The notes: generated by a model from the letters alone, not told the origin. DNA of 64,000 bases from Adiantum capillus-veneris (GCA_014529385.2 CM043964.1:138532529-138596528), one strand, 5' to 3'; counted from the first letter of the stretch, positions 33,900 through 46,825 are shown. Program-made: numbers and translations.

Positions 33900-36039
33900 C
33901 TCTTTCTAGGGGACAAAGCTATAATGAGAGGAATAAATAGGCCCCCATGTCCCTCTCCTACCCTACCTTTTAGAAAGTATAGTTGTGGCCACCACCCTCT
34001 TCCTATTGGTCCATGCTTAATCACCCCTTAATCTAAGGGGCCCTTTTGGGGTTCATATTTTTTCTAACAGAGATGCTTTTAATACCTATAGGTCTGCTAT
34101 GAGCCTCTCTATCTCTGTAATAATTGGAGCACAAACAGAGTAGTTGCCTTCATTGTGCAACAATAAATCACGCTTTTTTGCTAAGACAAATTTAGTAAAA
34201 GCGACCTTCTCTTCAGTTTTATGGGCCTGTCGATCAAATTCATCTACCATTCCTACCTTCTTTTGTTCATGTACTTGTCTCTCTTATTTCTTCTCCTTCT
34301 TTCTCATAGGAAGTGAGGAAGAGAAGCCAAAATTCTTACTCATATCTCTTGGCCTGTCTTAAACTGGGTTGAGTTAATTAGAGTGTTGTGAAGCAATTAG
34401 AAGACAAGACTATATTTTATTGTTTTGAACATAAATAAATCATATAATATTGAGCGCATGACAATGGCATAAAATGAAAATGAAAACCAACAAGATGAGA
34501 CATTTGCACCAAACAAATAGAAAAGGGAACCAACAAGATGAGACATTTACACCAAACAAGTACTTTTCATTTATATGAAAAAAATATAAGTCTACTACAT
34601 TGATACAATATGTCAACAATACTAGTAGGTTGGTAGGGCTCTAAATAGGGAGCAAGTTTTAGCTTGAAAGACGATGCACAATCCCTTTTGGTACTCCTTG
34701 ATATATAAATTTTTGTTTTTCACTCTTCCTTTTCAACATGACAAAAATGGTTTTTTAGATGAGGTTTTTCTTCTCCTGCTTTGTAGCATTACAATCCAAC
34801 TACCCTTGGTTATGGATATTGGGTTCCATTAGTTGTGCTCAATTAATGTGGAATAAGTGGTGGGGTATGGTTTCAATGGATGTGCTAGGGTGTTTAGATC
34901 GAGTGGACTCCATTACTTGAGGAGAATAAGATGAAGGTGAAGAGAGGGAGGAAGAGGAGGGAGAAGGAGGTGGTGAGACGAAGAGAGAGGTGGTAATAGG
35001 AGGGAAAAGAAGGCCGTGACAAGATTTAAAAACTCTCTTGCGTCGATGAAAGAGACCTTGAGTAAAAACACCATGTACTTGAAAGTTACCTTAGATTGTG
35101 GCTCAAAGAAAATTCATTTTAGAGAATCAAAAGCAATTTTTAGAACAAAGATTCCATAGTGGAAGCCCTTCTCTCATTGGCCTAGAGCACACACTCTCTC
35201 TCTAAATGTTAAAAGGCAAAAAAGAGACCTTGAACTTTTTCGAATGGTTGGCTTGCCCCATCTCTCCCATATTCCTTTTGTTGGTATGGCTATTTCTGCT
35301 CCACTATTTAGAATGGCTATCATTTTTTACACACTTGTATTCGAATGCTATGGTGATTTTTTCTTCTTCTCCTTCACAATTATTCACCCACTTTGTTTAT
35401 TGTTACGAGATCAGCAACTTGTCATTTAGAAGATTTAGCTTCCTTCTCCCGTGCTTTGATTGTTTTGAATGGCCAATAAAGCCCATTTTTCCAAATTTCT
35501 TTTCCACTTCGATCCAAACTTGGAATCGGAGTTTAAGCAATTCTGCCAACATTATAATGCGTTGAATGGAAGTTGACATCAATTCTTGTAAACTCCTGGA
35601 ATCATTCATTTTGGGAGTCACCATGGCACAACTCTTACTCACAATGTAGCTTTCATGTCCACGTTAGCAAACACTAGTTGTCCAAAGGGAGAGCTCGTGA
35701 TGAGGAAATAGCTGAGCTCTAGACCTCTCCAAAATCATTGTAGTGATTGGGGGTAGGCAAGAGAGAATGATAGACCTTCAAAGCTAAACACGTGGAAGGG
35801 AGTCGTGGATAGTACCTATTGAGAGGAATAAAGTACGGGGCAAAGCTTGTATCAAATAGAACAAAATCATCTCGAAATTGTACTTTTCCCCAGCAACATA
35901 GCATTGTGGAGCTCGTTGGGGGTTGAAGCTATTAATAAACGTAGGTAGGGGAATTATGCAAAGATGAAGGAGAAGCTCAAGGATACACAAACCTAAGAAG
36001 TAGGATTACTTGTGTGCTACAAAGACGAGGCTTGCTGTA
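33900..36039. other. unassigned DNA
   Basis: No supported gene. A short direct repeat of AACCAACAAGATGAGACATTT occurs at 34485-34550. The open frame 35206-35565 is hydrophobic low complexity without a recognisable motif. Confidence 0.4.
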
Positions 36040-36170
36040 AATGGTGGACAACTAAATACAAACAAGGAGGAAAAAACCAACCCCTAGCAAGGGGAAAAAA
36101 AAGTGCCTCGATAATCCTAAGTGTGGTCACACATCACTACTAATAACACTAGAGAGTTGTATTGTAAATT
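36040..36170 (-). repeat. diverged Copia LTR fragment
   Basis: The stretch with AAAAACCAACCCCTAGCAAGGGGAAAAAAAAGTGCC and CTAAGTGTGGTCACACATCACTAC matches the middle of the LTRs at 2938-3110 and 5240-5370, at lower identity. No internal region is attached. Confidence 0.6.
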
Positions 36171-36986
36171 TCAGTGTCATCAATAGTCAATTGATTTTCG
36201 CCATAAGTGACACTAATGCCTAAGGAGTCCATGAGAAGCAAGCACAATTGGGAGTTCGAGCTGCCTTAAGCCAATTTCATGCAAGTTGATCTTGATGATT
36301 ACTATAAATGTGGAAGATTTACAATGCATGGTCCTCAACTTGCCACATGAAATGGTTTGGCGATGCAGTTACCAGATTGAGAGATGGAACACTATTGTTG
36401 CGATTAATACTGTAGAACCAGCTTGTTTCTCACAACATGATTACCGGAATGTACCATATGCACATTTTGATTAGGGTAAAGGGATCGCACTTCAAAGATG
36501 TTGCTAAATTCTGTAGATAAAGGGATGAAGCTGTGATCAACAATGAGCAGATCTTGCGAATTTTATTTAGTGCATGTGGCTATTTCATAAAACTTGCATT
36601 TTTATCCCCCTTGTGGTTTAGTGCACCCTAAATAAGGACTCTCATCCAAACCGTCAAGGTCCAGGGTCGCCAAGCAGGCCATTTGAGCCGTTTATCTAGT
36701 AGCGATTCCATACAGTAATTTCAGCCGATGCCCGTCAGATGTCAAACACATCAGCACTCATAATCCACAACAGCACTCATAATCTCAATGGCAATGATTG
36801 CCAATGATTGTACACCAGCTCAACGTGCAAAATAACTGACTAGTTGCGTTGCAGGAATGTACGACACCTCAGCATGCGGAATAACCAACTGTAGTTGTGT
36901 TGCAGGGCTGCAGGACTGTATCTGGCGTTGCAAGGCTGTGGTCAAAGACCAGTGCTTGGCCCGGCTCCCCTGGACCTTGACGGCCG
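36171..36986. other. unassigned DNA
   Basis: No supported gene; a short AACAGCACTCATAATC repeat lies at 36755-36785. Confidence 0.4.
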
Positions 36987-37109
36987 GGAATGGTCATTAA
37001 ATGACCATTCCCATTCCCATAATATTGACTCCCACCATGGCTCCCGACCTTCGTCGGTCGCCATGGGGTCATCAATATTATGGAGAATGGTCATTTAATG
37101 GACCATTCC
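36987..37109. repeat. 123-bp foldback
   Basis: Inverted arms start GGAATGGTCATTAAATGACC and end with the near-complement, share CATAATATTGA and CCATGG, and enclose a small inner hairpin (CCCGACCTTCGTCGGTCG). It may be a MITE. Confidence 0.75.
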
Positions 37110-38944
37110 CTACCCCATAACACTCTCTCACAAAACACTGAATGTGTTTACTCATGCTCCAAGGCAACCTTGTGCATGGATAATTGTCTTTGGCCGGCCA
37201 AGCTATAGATGCTTATCTTTTTGGACAATTAGACTAAGACACGGCCTAGACTCCATAGGAAGCAAGTAGTAGTGGCAAATCTTGGACATAAGAACCGAGT
37301 TCTGCATGTACAGTCTACCATTGAAACTAAAAGTTGCTTGTATAAATCCTGTATTCATATAGCTCCTCAAGAATTCTTGCGCTGCTTGAAGGCCGTGTAG
37401 TTTGCAGCCATTTTCCATACGACACAAAGCACATTAACTTCCAAGTGTCCACACCAAGTTACTTTCCATCAACTCCTATTGTGGTTCTAAGGGGCTCAGT
37501 TCTAAGGGACTCTTCAGGTCGTAACACAATCTAACAAAATAATTTTAACGGAAGCTCCCTCGTGGGATTCACTAGACACCATCTTGTTTCACATCAGTGT
37601 AGTGGAAGGGTGGCCTATACAGGGGAGAAAATGTCCATTTTACAAAACATGGTCCCATATATATAGGGGTAAATAAGAAGAAATCGTGCCATCTCCGTTT
37701 ACTAGCGAATCCCAAAGAGCATATGTAGTACAACAGATTTAACCTTTTTGATATTTGCTGTCTCCTAGCTGCAATCTTACAACGATGTATAGCCTACGAC
37801 ATTGAAAACTTCACTTCACTTCACACATACATTGATGTACTTAAAACATAACCTCACAACAAGCACCTGCTCTCTTACAAACAAACCCCAACTTTTGTCC
37901 TCTAGAGTAGTCACAAGCTTGGTATCAAAAATGCATCATAGCTAAGAAATGAGATGAAATGCCAGCATGCTCACATAAAAGAAACAAGTGATAAAGAAAT
38001 CAATCCATAAGTCTTACGACCACTGGACCAAGGACCGAATTGAAAGTGCCAAAATAATGCACAAGTATTGTTCATTGTGTACAAAAATTGCTACAACCTT
38101 TGAAACCTATCAGCAAGTGGTTCACAGTAGTTGCATCCATAGTCACCACGGAAAATGTTTCGGCAACCGTAAAACCTTGAAACTCCTGAAACATTTCAAG
38201 TGGAAGCTGAAACGCCGGGCCACTTCAGGCTACAAAGTTGTCTTGATTTCTACATATTCACTTTTCATTCTAACGTTTCGTGTCCTCATTGGGCAAAACT
38301 TTTTGTACTGAAACTCCACATCTCGAAAAGAAATGTTTCAGGGGTAAAAAATATTTGGGCAGTGACACTGGCATTGAACCCTTGAATATATCATGCTATT
38401 TTCCTCAGCTGCCCTAATGTAGTGTGTTAGCTGAAGCTCTATCTGGATACCATCATTCCTCACTGTGTGTTTTCATGGCATACTGCAATCAATGCTAAAA
38501 TCACATGTGTCTGGGCACTAGCCCACTTGAAAGAATAAGTCTATCAAGGTGCCCTTAAACACGAGCTGGTACCTTTTTGTGCTTGAAACAACCTATGTAG
38601 TGCGCCAATGTTGGTAAAATAATCAAGCAATAGCCTCATCCCTTGTATGGTCACATAAGGCCAAAAATTGCACCATTCATAGCAATTCTGTTAGAGCGAT
38701 GAGAACGCTAGTGCCTACGTGGCACTAGCACGCACCCTTCAAAGTTTTTGACCAAAGGGCTCGGAGGTTATTCATTTGTGCCATGTCGCACTAAGTGCTC
38801 GAAATTTATCCGGATGAATTCTGTTCCATCATCCAAGAAATACAAACCAAGCTAGCTAGACCATGTTCATATGCATTTGCACTAGTTGATAACACTAACT
38901 AAAAAGCAATAAGCAGCATAACAACAACTAGCTTAGAAAACATA
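37110..38944. other. unassigned DNA
   Basis: No supported gene. A short perfect hairpin GCTAGTGCC-TACGT-GGCACTAGC lies at about 38710-38732. Confidence 0.4.
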
Positions 38945-39265
38945 CTAGTGCTTTTCATAGTGCATCTGGCCAAGAACCCCACTATCCTGGAGACCTTGCA
39001 TTAGGTTAGAAAACATACCAGTGCTTTTTGGAGTGCACCTGGCCATGAGCAACGCTATTCTTGGAACCTTGCCTTGGCCTTTTTGAGAGGAAGCAGCTTC
39101 AAACTCTTCCAATGAAACACCTCTTGACAACACAAGTTTAAGCAAGGATGTCTCCGAACCTTCCAAAAAAGCAACAGAAATATCGTGTATTTTCCGAGTC
39201 CACTCCTTGCATGTACACTCAGCAAGAAAGTTGGGAATAATCTCAAGCTTGCAAAACATGCTCAC
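38945..39265 (-). other. unrecognised ORF, possible exon
   Basis: Minus-strand frame of 106 codons (CTCKEWTRKIHDISVAFLEG, SRGVSLEEFEAASSQKGQGK, RIALLMARCTPKSTGMFSNL). It reads like protein but is not recognised. Its 3' part contains a near-duplicate of AAAACATACYAGTGCTTTT.. at 38938-38965 and 39010-39030. It may belong with the frame at 40105-39869. Confidence 0.3.
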
Positions 39266-39868
39266 TAAGAGATCACTCTTTTGTACTGCAAATTCTTATG
39301 GTTGTGAAGTTAAGACAGACACACATCACATGGACACAAGATGAAAAGTTGTGCACTTGATAAGAGCCTATTTGGCAATGAGATTCATGCCTATTGTACC
39401 AACAACAAATGTTTGATTCACACATACCTTGAATCCATAATGTACAATAACAGCAAAGCTCTTTCAACAGACAACATAGAAACAGCGAGGAAATAGCCAT
39501 CAGAACGAATCAAATAGCATCAAGGATCATGGCAATAGTGCCATGAACAAATGCATTGAATAGACTATTGAGTACTCAAGTCATTTTAAACATGAAAGTA
39601 TGTCGCGATACACATAACTCAAGCTACTGGCACACAGAGAAACATGACACCCATGCTAGTGCTTTATCAACAAACTAGTATCCTATGTTTATCATCTCAA
39701 CATAACTATGTGTGTTATAGAGAAAAAATATTACAAGCTACCACAGAGCATTCTCGATGTACCTTGATTACATGGCCCCCAGAATGTGTGCATGCGCACA
39801 TATACACAGACATGGGGAGCATAAAAGCCTTGATTAGTTGGAAAAAATATGTTTTATTCACATATAAA

Positions 39869-40105
39869 TCAGGAAGATTTGACATTTCTGATGAAAGCTA
39901 TACTGCCAAGGATCCATGCGATGAAGCTGAAGATGCTCACCGCAAGCAGTAATGACATGCAAGCAAAGGACAAGTCAAGCATGGCCTGCACCAAGCTCCC
40001 CACCGCCACCATGGTGTCTTGCTCTGTCTGATATCCTGTATCGCGGTGGTGGGCGTGCTCTAATCTCCTCTGCTCTTTGAGTGTGACTCCCTGCGATGTT
40101 GTCAC
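39869..40105 (-). CDS. putative small membrane protein (unrecognised)
   Basis: Minus-strand frame of 78 codons: a polar, charged N-terminus (VTLKEQRRLEHAHHRD) and then one strongly hydrophobic stretch (AMLDLSFACMSLLLAVSIFSF, continuing to ILGSIAFI), which predicts a membrane helix at roughly residues 43-72. GC is higher than in the flanks. No family is recognised and no promoter or intron is fixed, so this may be one exon of a larger gene or chance. Confidence 0.3.
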   Translation of the reverse strand: MTTSQGVTLKEQRRLEHAHHRDTGYQTEQDTMVAVGSLVQAMLDLSFACMSLLLAVSIFSFIAWILGSIAFIRNVKSS

Positions 40106-40322
40106 AAACCGGTGACATGCAAGTAGGAAGAACTCTGTCTACTATGGTCTATCCCGCTCCTGACCTGTAGAAGTACTCTCAACGCCGGTACACCTCAAGC
40201 ACGAAGCGGCTCAACCGCCCATACCATTGAATCATCATCATCATAGACCAAACAAGGCCGTCACTAACTTGACGACGGCGGCACTGCCTGATCAGACCGA
40301 GAATTGCCTGAGACCGAGAGCG

Positions 40323-40325
<3 letters not shown>

Positions 40326-40369
<44 letters not shown>
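40326..40369. repeat. GA microsatellite
   Basis: About 21 uninterrupted GA units. Confidence 0.95.
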
Positions 40370-40968
40370 AGCACTGTCTCTGTGTTAAGAGTTTGTTGCT
40401 GTCGGCTTTTTACTTGGTGAGCCCAAAGCTGTTTCTGAACGCAGAAGCCACCACTTGGCACTAGATTTTTAAATTATTAAAATAAACATCGCTCCGATGA
40501 AAAGCTCTAAAGCTACCAACTACCAGAATAAAATACAAAAAGCATTCTGTGTTCCTCTCAGCAGAGCAATTCGATGCAATTCGCAAGTCCTAGAAGCAGC
40601 TCGGAGCTTTGTCTGCAGGCCTCCGAGCTTTGTCTGCAGGCCTCCCCTCTCTCTCTAGTCTCCACACCCAAACGACACTGGTAGATATCTATCATGGTGT
40701 CTCTGCTATACAGCCACTCTCTTCTTCTTCCTCCGGCATGGTACTTTCCATTGTCATCACAACAACGTGCCACAATCCCTCAACTGCCTTATGTAGGAAA
40801 GGAGAGTGCATAGGATAAGCTCGACGCTACAAACGGCAACACCCAATGTCCAAAAATTAATCCCCCTGAGGAAAATGTCAAAGCAGACACTATAAGAGGA
40901 AAACTCCAGAACCGCTAGCCTTGCAGGGGATTAACAAAGGAAAATAGAAAGAGAAAATATTGTGTGTG

Positions 40969-41085
40969 CGGCAATAATAGCGGCAAAGGACGCGGTAGTG
41001 GTTTGACAACAATATACACGGTAATAAAAACGATAATAGAGCCGCATTTATTATCGTGCATATTATCGTACATATTACCTCACAA
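40969..41085. repeat. left subterminal repeat array of the CACTA element
   Basis: Short motifs GCGGCAATA, GCGGTAGT, ACGGTAATA, ACGATAATA and the reverse forms TTATTATCG and ATATTACC recur within 120 bases. Read in reverse complement, GAGGTAATATGTACGATAAT resembles GAGGTAATATATGCGGTAAT at 43361. Confidence 0.7.
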
Positions 41086-41089
41086 TCCT

Positions 41090-42323
41090 AACCACTCTCT
41101 ACTCTCCCTCTACATCCTAACCTCTATCCACACCTCTCTCTCTCTCTCTCTCTCTCTACCTAATCTCCATCTCTACACCTTCTCTACGTACTCTCTACCT
41201 AATCTACTTAATCTCTAAATCCTCTCTATCTACTCTATCCACACCTCTCTCTCTACACCCTAATCTTTTTCTAAATCTTAATCCTATCTATCAAATCTCT
41301 ATATCTACCCTCTCTTTAGTCTCTCTATCCCCTAATCTCAACCCTCTCTATTTCTACTCTCTACGTATTCTCCCCCTCTACTTAATCTCTATCTACACTC
41401 TCTACGTATCCTCCCTCTCTACTTAGTCTACCTAAACTCTACACCATCTCTATCTACTCTATCCACACCTCTCTGATCTCTTCTTAAATCCTAATCTTAT
41501 CTATTTACTCTATACCTAATCTCTATATCTACCTTCTAAACATAGAGAGAGCGCTAAAATAGAGGTAAATCTCTACACTCTTTCTAGTCCCTCTATTTAT
41601 CTCAACACTCTATGTATTCTCTGGCTCTCTATCTACTCCCTCTATCTACATCGTAACCGGCTCTATCCAGCTCTCTCTCTCTCTCTCATCTCTATCTCTA
41701 CGTATTCTCTACGTAATCTACTTAATCTCTAAATCCTCTCTATCTACTCTATCCACACCTCTCTCTACACCCTAATATTTTTCTAAATACTAACCTTATC
41801 TATTTAATCTCTATATCTTCTCTCTACTCTCTACGTATTCTTCCTCTCTACTTAATCTGCATAATCTTTACCCCCACTCTATTTAATTTAGGTACACCTC
41901 TCTACACCCTAATCTCTTTATAAACCTTAACCTTATCTATCTAGTCTCTACCTAATATCTATCTCTACCTTCTCTGTACTCTCTCTATCTCCTAATCTTG
42001 ACTCTCTCTCCACATAATCTCTATCTCTATACCCTTTATCTACTCTCTTTCCCTCTCTACACACTCTCTCTACACCCTCTATCCCTGTTTCTCTCTCTAA
42101 TCTAACAATCTCTCCCTACTTCCTCTCTATCCCTCTTTTCCTCTCTCTAATCTTTCTTCTTCTCTCTCTCATCCAATCTACACTAATTTAACACTTCTCC
42201 TCTCTCTAATTGCTCTTATCTCATCTCTTTTCTTCCCTCTCTTTTCTCCTCCCTCTAATCGCTCTTCTCTTTCTCTCTCTCTCTAATTGCTCTTCTCTCA
42301 TCTCTTTTCTCCTCCCTCTAATC

Positions 42324-42370
<47 letters not shown>

Positions 42371-42400
42371 ATTTCACATACACTAAATTGAATATTTCTC
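41090..42400. repeat. imperfect polypyrimidine (CTCTAC/CTAATCT) block
   Basis: About 1.3 kb of degenerate CT-rich units such as CTCTCTACCTAATCTCTATCT, ending in a pure (CT)n at 42331-42370. One strand is almost all pyrimidine. It lies wholly inside the CACTA element. Confidence 0.9.
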
Positions 42401-42888
42401 TCTCTAATTTCTCTTTAAATTCGTTTTCTAATATACAATACTCATACTCTATCACTTTTTTTTCCTAATGTTTAATTTTTTTTCTTTTTGTGTCTCTATT
42501 TTTATTTCTCTAATTTAACATACACATCTTCCACACATCAATTCACTCTAAGTTAACACTAAACATACAAGAAGTTTAATGTGTAGGTGTGATGTTTAAT
42601 TTGACTTTTTCTCTCTGTACGTAAACATCTATTTAACATTAATCATGACATCTATGTTAATGTTTACTTTAACATCAAATAACATTAACCATTAAATTTA
42701 TGCTAATTCTCTTTCTCCCTCTCTTTTCCTCTCTTCTTTTTCTCTCTCCCTAATTACACACCAAGCAAGCAAGCACTAATCATACACTTACAACAATCAA
42801 TCAAACAAGCAAAGTGAGGTCAATCGAGCAAGCAGGAAGCACCTACAAACATGAAAGAGGTACAAAATTTTTGAATCCAACTTTTCTA

Positions 42889-42890
<2 letters not shown>

Positions 42891-42925
<35 letters not shown>

Positions 42926-43092
42926 GGGTTTAAGACAACTGGGAGGGGGGATTTTGTAGAAGCTTACCTCTTGTGTTCCTCTAGCATTCGAGTCCTCTTG
43001 TGGTCCTCTTGTGTAGAGCCCTCTTGTGATCCGCCCTCTCCTCCCCAACAATCGTCAAGTGATGGAGCGCTCCACCAAAGATTGATTGTGCA

Positions 43093-43162
<70 letters not shown>

Positions 43163-43200
43163 GGAGAGAAAGTAAGAGAGAGAGAGAGAGAGAGAGAGGT
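42891..43200. repeat. GT and GA microsatellites
   Basis: (GT)n at 42891-42922, a longer (GT)n at 43094-43160 and (GA)n at about 43168-43197, all within the CACTA element. Confidence 0.95.
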
Positions 43201-43317
43201 GAGCTTTGAGAGGGAGAGAAGGAGAGAGAGGGATGTGAGCTTTGGGAGGGAGAGAAGGAGAGAATACAGCTACAAGTGTGATGGCGGTAGGAGTAGAAGA
43301 GCAAGGTATGCTACAAA

Positions 43318-43530
43318 AAAACGCGGCATACCATGCTCTCTTTCTTTTTCAAAATTTTTGAGGTAATATATGCGGTAATATGCATGGTAATAGTCGCGGT
43401 AATATACGCGGTAATATTTAATTTACAAAATAAATCCTTCATGCACCCCTCTCTCTCTCTCTCTCTCCTTTGGCCACCCCATTTTACTCTCTCTCTATAA
43501 AATGCGGTAAAGGGATGCGGTAAATGCTTT
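43318..43530. repeat. right subterminal repeat array of the CACTA element
   Basis: GAGGTAATATATGCGGTAAT, ATGGTAATA, CGCGGTAATA (twice), GCGGTAAAGG and GCGGTAAATG occur in one orientation, plus CGCGGCATACC. These mirror the left-end motifs. Confidence 0.7.
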
Positions 43531-43548
43531 GCAAGTTTTATAGTGAGA

Positions 43549-44086
43549 GCCACATGAGAACAAGCAAGAAGTAGATTGGAAATTAGATATTGATTTTAAG
43601 AAGTTCATGAGCAGCTCCCTCCATAGAATCTACACTCAAGTTGGAAAAGAAACGACCACAACAAAGACTTGTGTAGCTATATCAAAAGGAAAGAGGTGGA
43701 AATTTACTCCATAATTTGTTTTCAAGTTTAGTCAAGAATGCTTTGGTGAAGGAGAAGGAAAGATTAGAAAAATCAGATCATGCAACTTTTAACTTTTAAA
43801 TCTCTTGATTTGAGCAAGTTACAAAGCTGTTTACTTGGTGAGCCAAAGGCTCTAGATCTTCTGCCTCTATCTGGTCGCAGAGCCACAAAATATAAATTAA
43901 TTTTCTAAAAGAAGGACGTGAAAAGCGACGCTGGTTGGCAAGCAAATAGAAGTAGTGTTGTAGGTTCGCAGAGGCGCCAGTTCGGAGCTTCACAAAGGCA
44001 ACAGCTTGTAGGTTTGCAGACGTGCAACAGTTCGGAGACGAAGCTTTGCAAAGCCAGTAGTTCTTCCGGTAAGTCTCTGGCCATTC

Positions 44087-44090
<4 letters not shown>
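43549..44090. other. unassigned DNA
   Basis: No gene. The piece TTTACTTGGTGAGCC at 43828 resembles TTTTTACTTGGTGAGCCC at 40406; both lie beside GA runs and may be copies of a small unidentified repeat. Confidence 0.35.

Positions 44091-44160
<70 letters not shown>
44091..44160. repeat. GA microsatellite
   Basis: About 35 GA units. Confidence 0.95.
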
Positions 44161-44165
<5 letters not shown>

Positions 44166-44889
44166 GTTCTTGTCGATCAGCAAAGAGCGGGGGTGCAGGT
44201 GATGAAAGGGCACGAGGCCTGCCCAGAAAATGTCATCGCCATGCTAACTCGCCTATGGTTATATAGTTCAGAATCCAGCTATGGTGACTCTATGTGTAGG
44301 AAGGAGACCATATCACGAGCCCTCGTTTGTTGGCTTGCCTCTCATGCGTGCCTCATCCTTTCGGAGTTTTTGGATGTATGTGTGTGTATGTTTGTGTTCG
44401 TGTTTGGTGTTGGCTATTCATGGTTGACTGGCCAACACCTTGATAGGCTAGCTGCCGAGCGGTGCCAGACCTCCCAACCTCGGGCAAATGAGGGAGCTCG
44501 TGAGAGCATTCAGTCCATGACGTAGATTCTAATACTCTAAGAGCCGTTCTCCACGAGGCGGCCTCCTATAGTTTGTTCACTTCTAAGCCTCCTAGAGTCC
44601 GTTCACTTCTAAGCCTCAATGCCTTGGATAAATCCTCCACACAAACTCACTGTAAGCCTCCTGTCACACACATTGCATCCTTGCTATCCTCTCTTACACA
44701 CATCCTTTTGTGCTAACTAGACTTGTGCGGTGGGCGTTGTTATAGAACATCTATAGAATATAACATGACATAAGCAGATTGACATCAAGCATCTAGCACT
44801 AAAGTAAACAAGTACAAAGTTTGCGAGATCCGCATTTGCAATAGTGGTGAGCCCACTAAATATGGTGTCTTCCTCTATGGGAACTCCGA
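44161..44889. other. unassigned DNA
   Basis: An open frame runs through 44088-44525 but its start is microsatellite and no motif follows. Confidence 0.35.
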
Positions 44890-46000
44890 ACTCAACATGC
44901 CCGTTATCATGCAGCCTCTCATAGGGAAAACAGCAGACAAACGTACTGTTTGGCCGTTGCAAGTTCGCAACATGGAGTTCTCTTTCCAAGGTCAGATTCA
45001 AGCATCAATCGATCCCATGAACAAAACCGTGCAATTGAAAAGACTCCTAGACTTCTTGAGGACAGACCCACGTATGATAGCATGCTATTGCATGGCCAAC
45101 GAGTTCCATAATTGAGGAGAAGCCTTGCTTGCTCTACAAGGAGAGGACACAGTGAAAATGAAAACTAGCTACAACATAAGGCTGGAGAAAGAGTTCATAG
45201 CCGAGCAGAGAGAGATAGTGCAATTTTAACAAGGGAAAATCTATCAAAAAGCACCCATAACTCTTTATGTAGCGAACCGTCAACATAGAATATAAAATTA
45301 GATCTACTTCTCTTTAAGCTTAATCAATATGCCACATCTCTTGTATTTGTCTTAATGTGTATTTTGTGTTTGGTAGGGAGGACATATATTCACAACACTG
45401 GATGTGTCAACTGCACAAGCGCGACTCCAACTCGACAACACTACAAGGTTCGTTATCTGTATCCAGCACCCCATGACTATGCGTTTGCTTGGCGCAACAT
45501 ATAAATGCTATGAGGCAGGGCACGGCTTCCGTTTCTTATAATTTTTGGAGAGACCATAGTGCCAGCTCTCCACCATACTTTTGTATGGCACCTCTGCATG
45601 ACGTGCATTGTATACTTTGCAGTTTCAGTCTCTGTGACATTTCATTTCAAGACGATATGTTTAACTATTCACATTGCTTTTTTGTAGCTTGACTCAAACA
45701 TTGTCCTCTGGCTTGCACAATCGGATGATATTCGCACATATAATTATCAGGTCGGTAGTGTAGTTCAATTTTTACAGTCTGTTTTTTGCATTTTTGAGTT
45801 TGTCAAAGCTTCCTTAGCTTAGCCATATTTTTTCCTCACTAGTGCATGCTCAATTTCGATCATCATATGTATATATAAAATAGACATGCATTCCTTTTTT
45901 CACAGTTTGGCAATTCAACATATATATTGAAATAAAGGAAAATTGACTAGCTTGATTGAGAATAAGATGGGTGTCTCAAAGATAGTTCCACGGTTTAGAC
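44890..46000 (+). other. possible upstream exons of the RPA-like gene
   Basis: Protein-like segments with plausible splice edges: 44897-45115 (PLQVRNMEFSFQGQIQASID, LLDFLRTDPRMIACYCMANE), a stretch after TTTGGTAG at 45377 and one after TTTTTTGTAG at about 45690 ending CAG|GTCGG (NIVLWLAQSDDIRTYNYQ). None is recognised. Their spacing and orientation fit one gene with 47168-48806, but this is inference. Confidence 0.3.
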
Positions 46001-46592
46001 ACACTAAATGGTCGATATTACTAGGTTGAATGGTGCAATCTTCCAACAACTACCAAAGTAGGTTAAGTTGTAACCCTTTTGCTCGATTCAATTACCCTCT
46101 TTAGTAGCCCTTTGTCGTATATGGAGAACTATGGGACACAACTTGCTTCTTCCCAATGCTCATCAAATCCCAAGTTGAGCTATTATTGGTGCCTTTTGCC
46201 GTACATAATCTGATAGATTTTGGAGGTTGGTTGTGATTGATGTTGCCTTGGGTTTTGTTGAGTAGAACCAATTGATAGGCACAATGGGGGCAAGGTGGTT
46301 GGCCTGCCATACCGACAGCCTTAAGTATGTTTGTTTGGTTTGTGTCTCTTTATTTATGCGTGATCTTTTACGTTTGCGATGCTTGGTCTTTGTTGTGTAA
46401 GGGACTTTGAAGGTGGGGTTTCATAATGCACGCTACATGTGAACATGCTGAGCTCACATCGAGCATTTCCTTCCCCCTTTTTCTCCCTGCTTGTCCCTCT
46501 TCTTTTCTCCTCCTCTCCCTAAAAATGTACATGTGGTTCAAAGTGTAGGCTCATCGTGTGTCACGAGCCTCCTGAGGCATCCTTAGCGTCGA

Positions 46593-46595
46593 TCC

Positions 46596-46628
<33 letters not shown>

Positions 46629-46749
46629 AAGTGCAATCTTCTCTCGTCTGACTCGATACTCTCAGCATTGCAACCATGCATCTTGCACTTGTCTTTCCCC
46701 ATCCCCGCTCTTTTTCTCTCTCCCCCCCGCCCCCCCTCCTCTCCCCCCC

Positions 46750-46825
<76 letters not shown>

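Larger units (their letters stand above)
40888..43545. mobile_element. non-autonomous CACTA (En/Spm-type) transposon
   Basis: The left end reads CACTATAAGAGGAAAACT and the right end, on the opposite strand, CACTATAAAACTTGC. The first eight bases match exactly. The element is flanked by AGA on both sides (40885-40887 and 43546-43548), the 3-bp target duplication expected of CACTA. Both ends carry many short GCGGTAA/ACGGTAATA-type subterminal motifs in inverted arrangement (about 40969-41085 and 43318-43530), as CACTA elements do for transposase binding. The 2658-bp interior has no transposase; it is CT-rich with GT and GA microsatellites. It would depend on a partner for movement. Confidence 0.8.
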
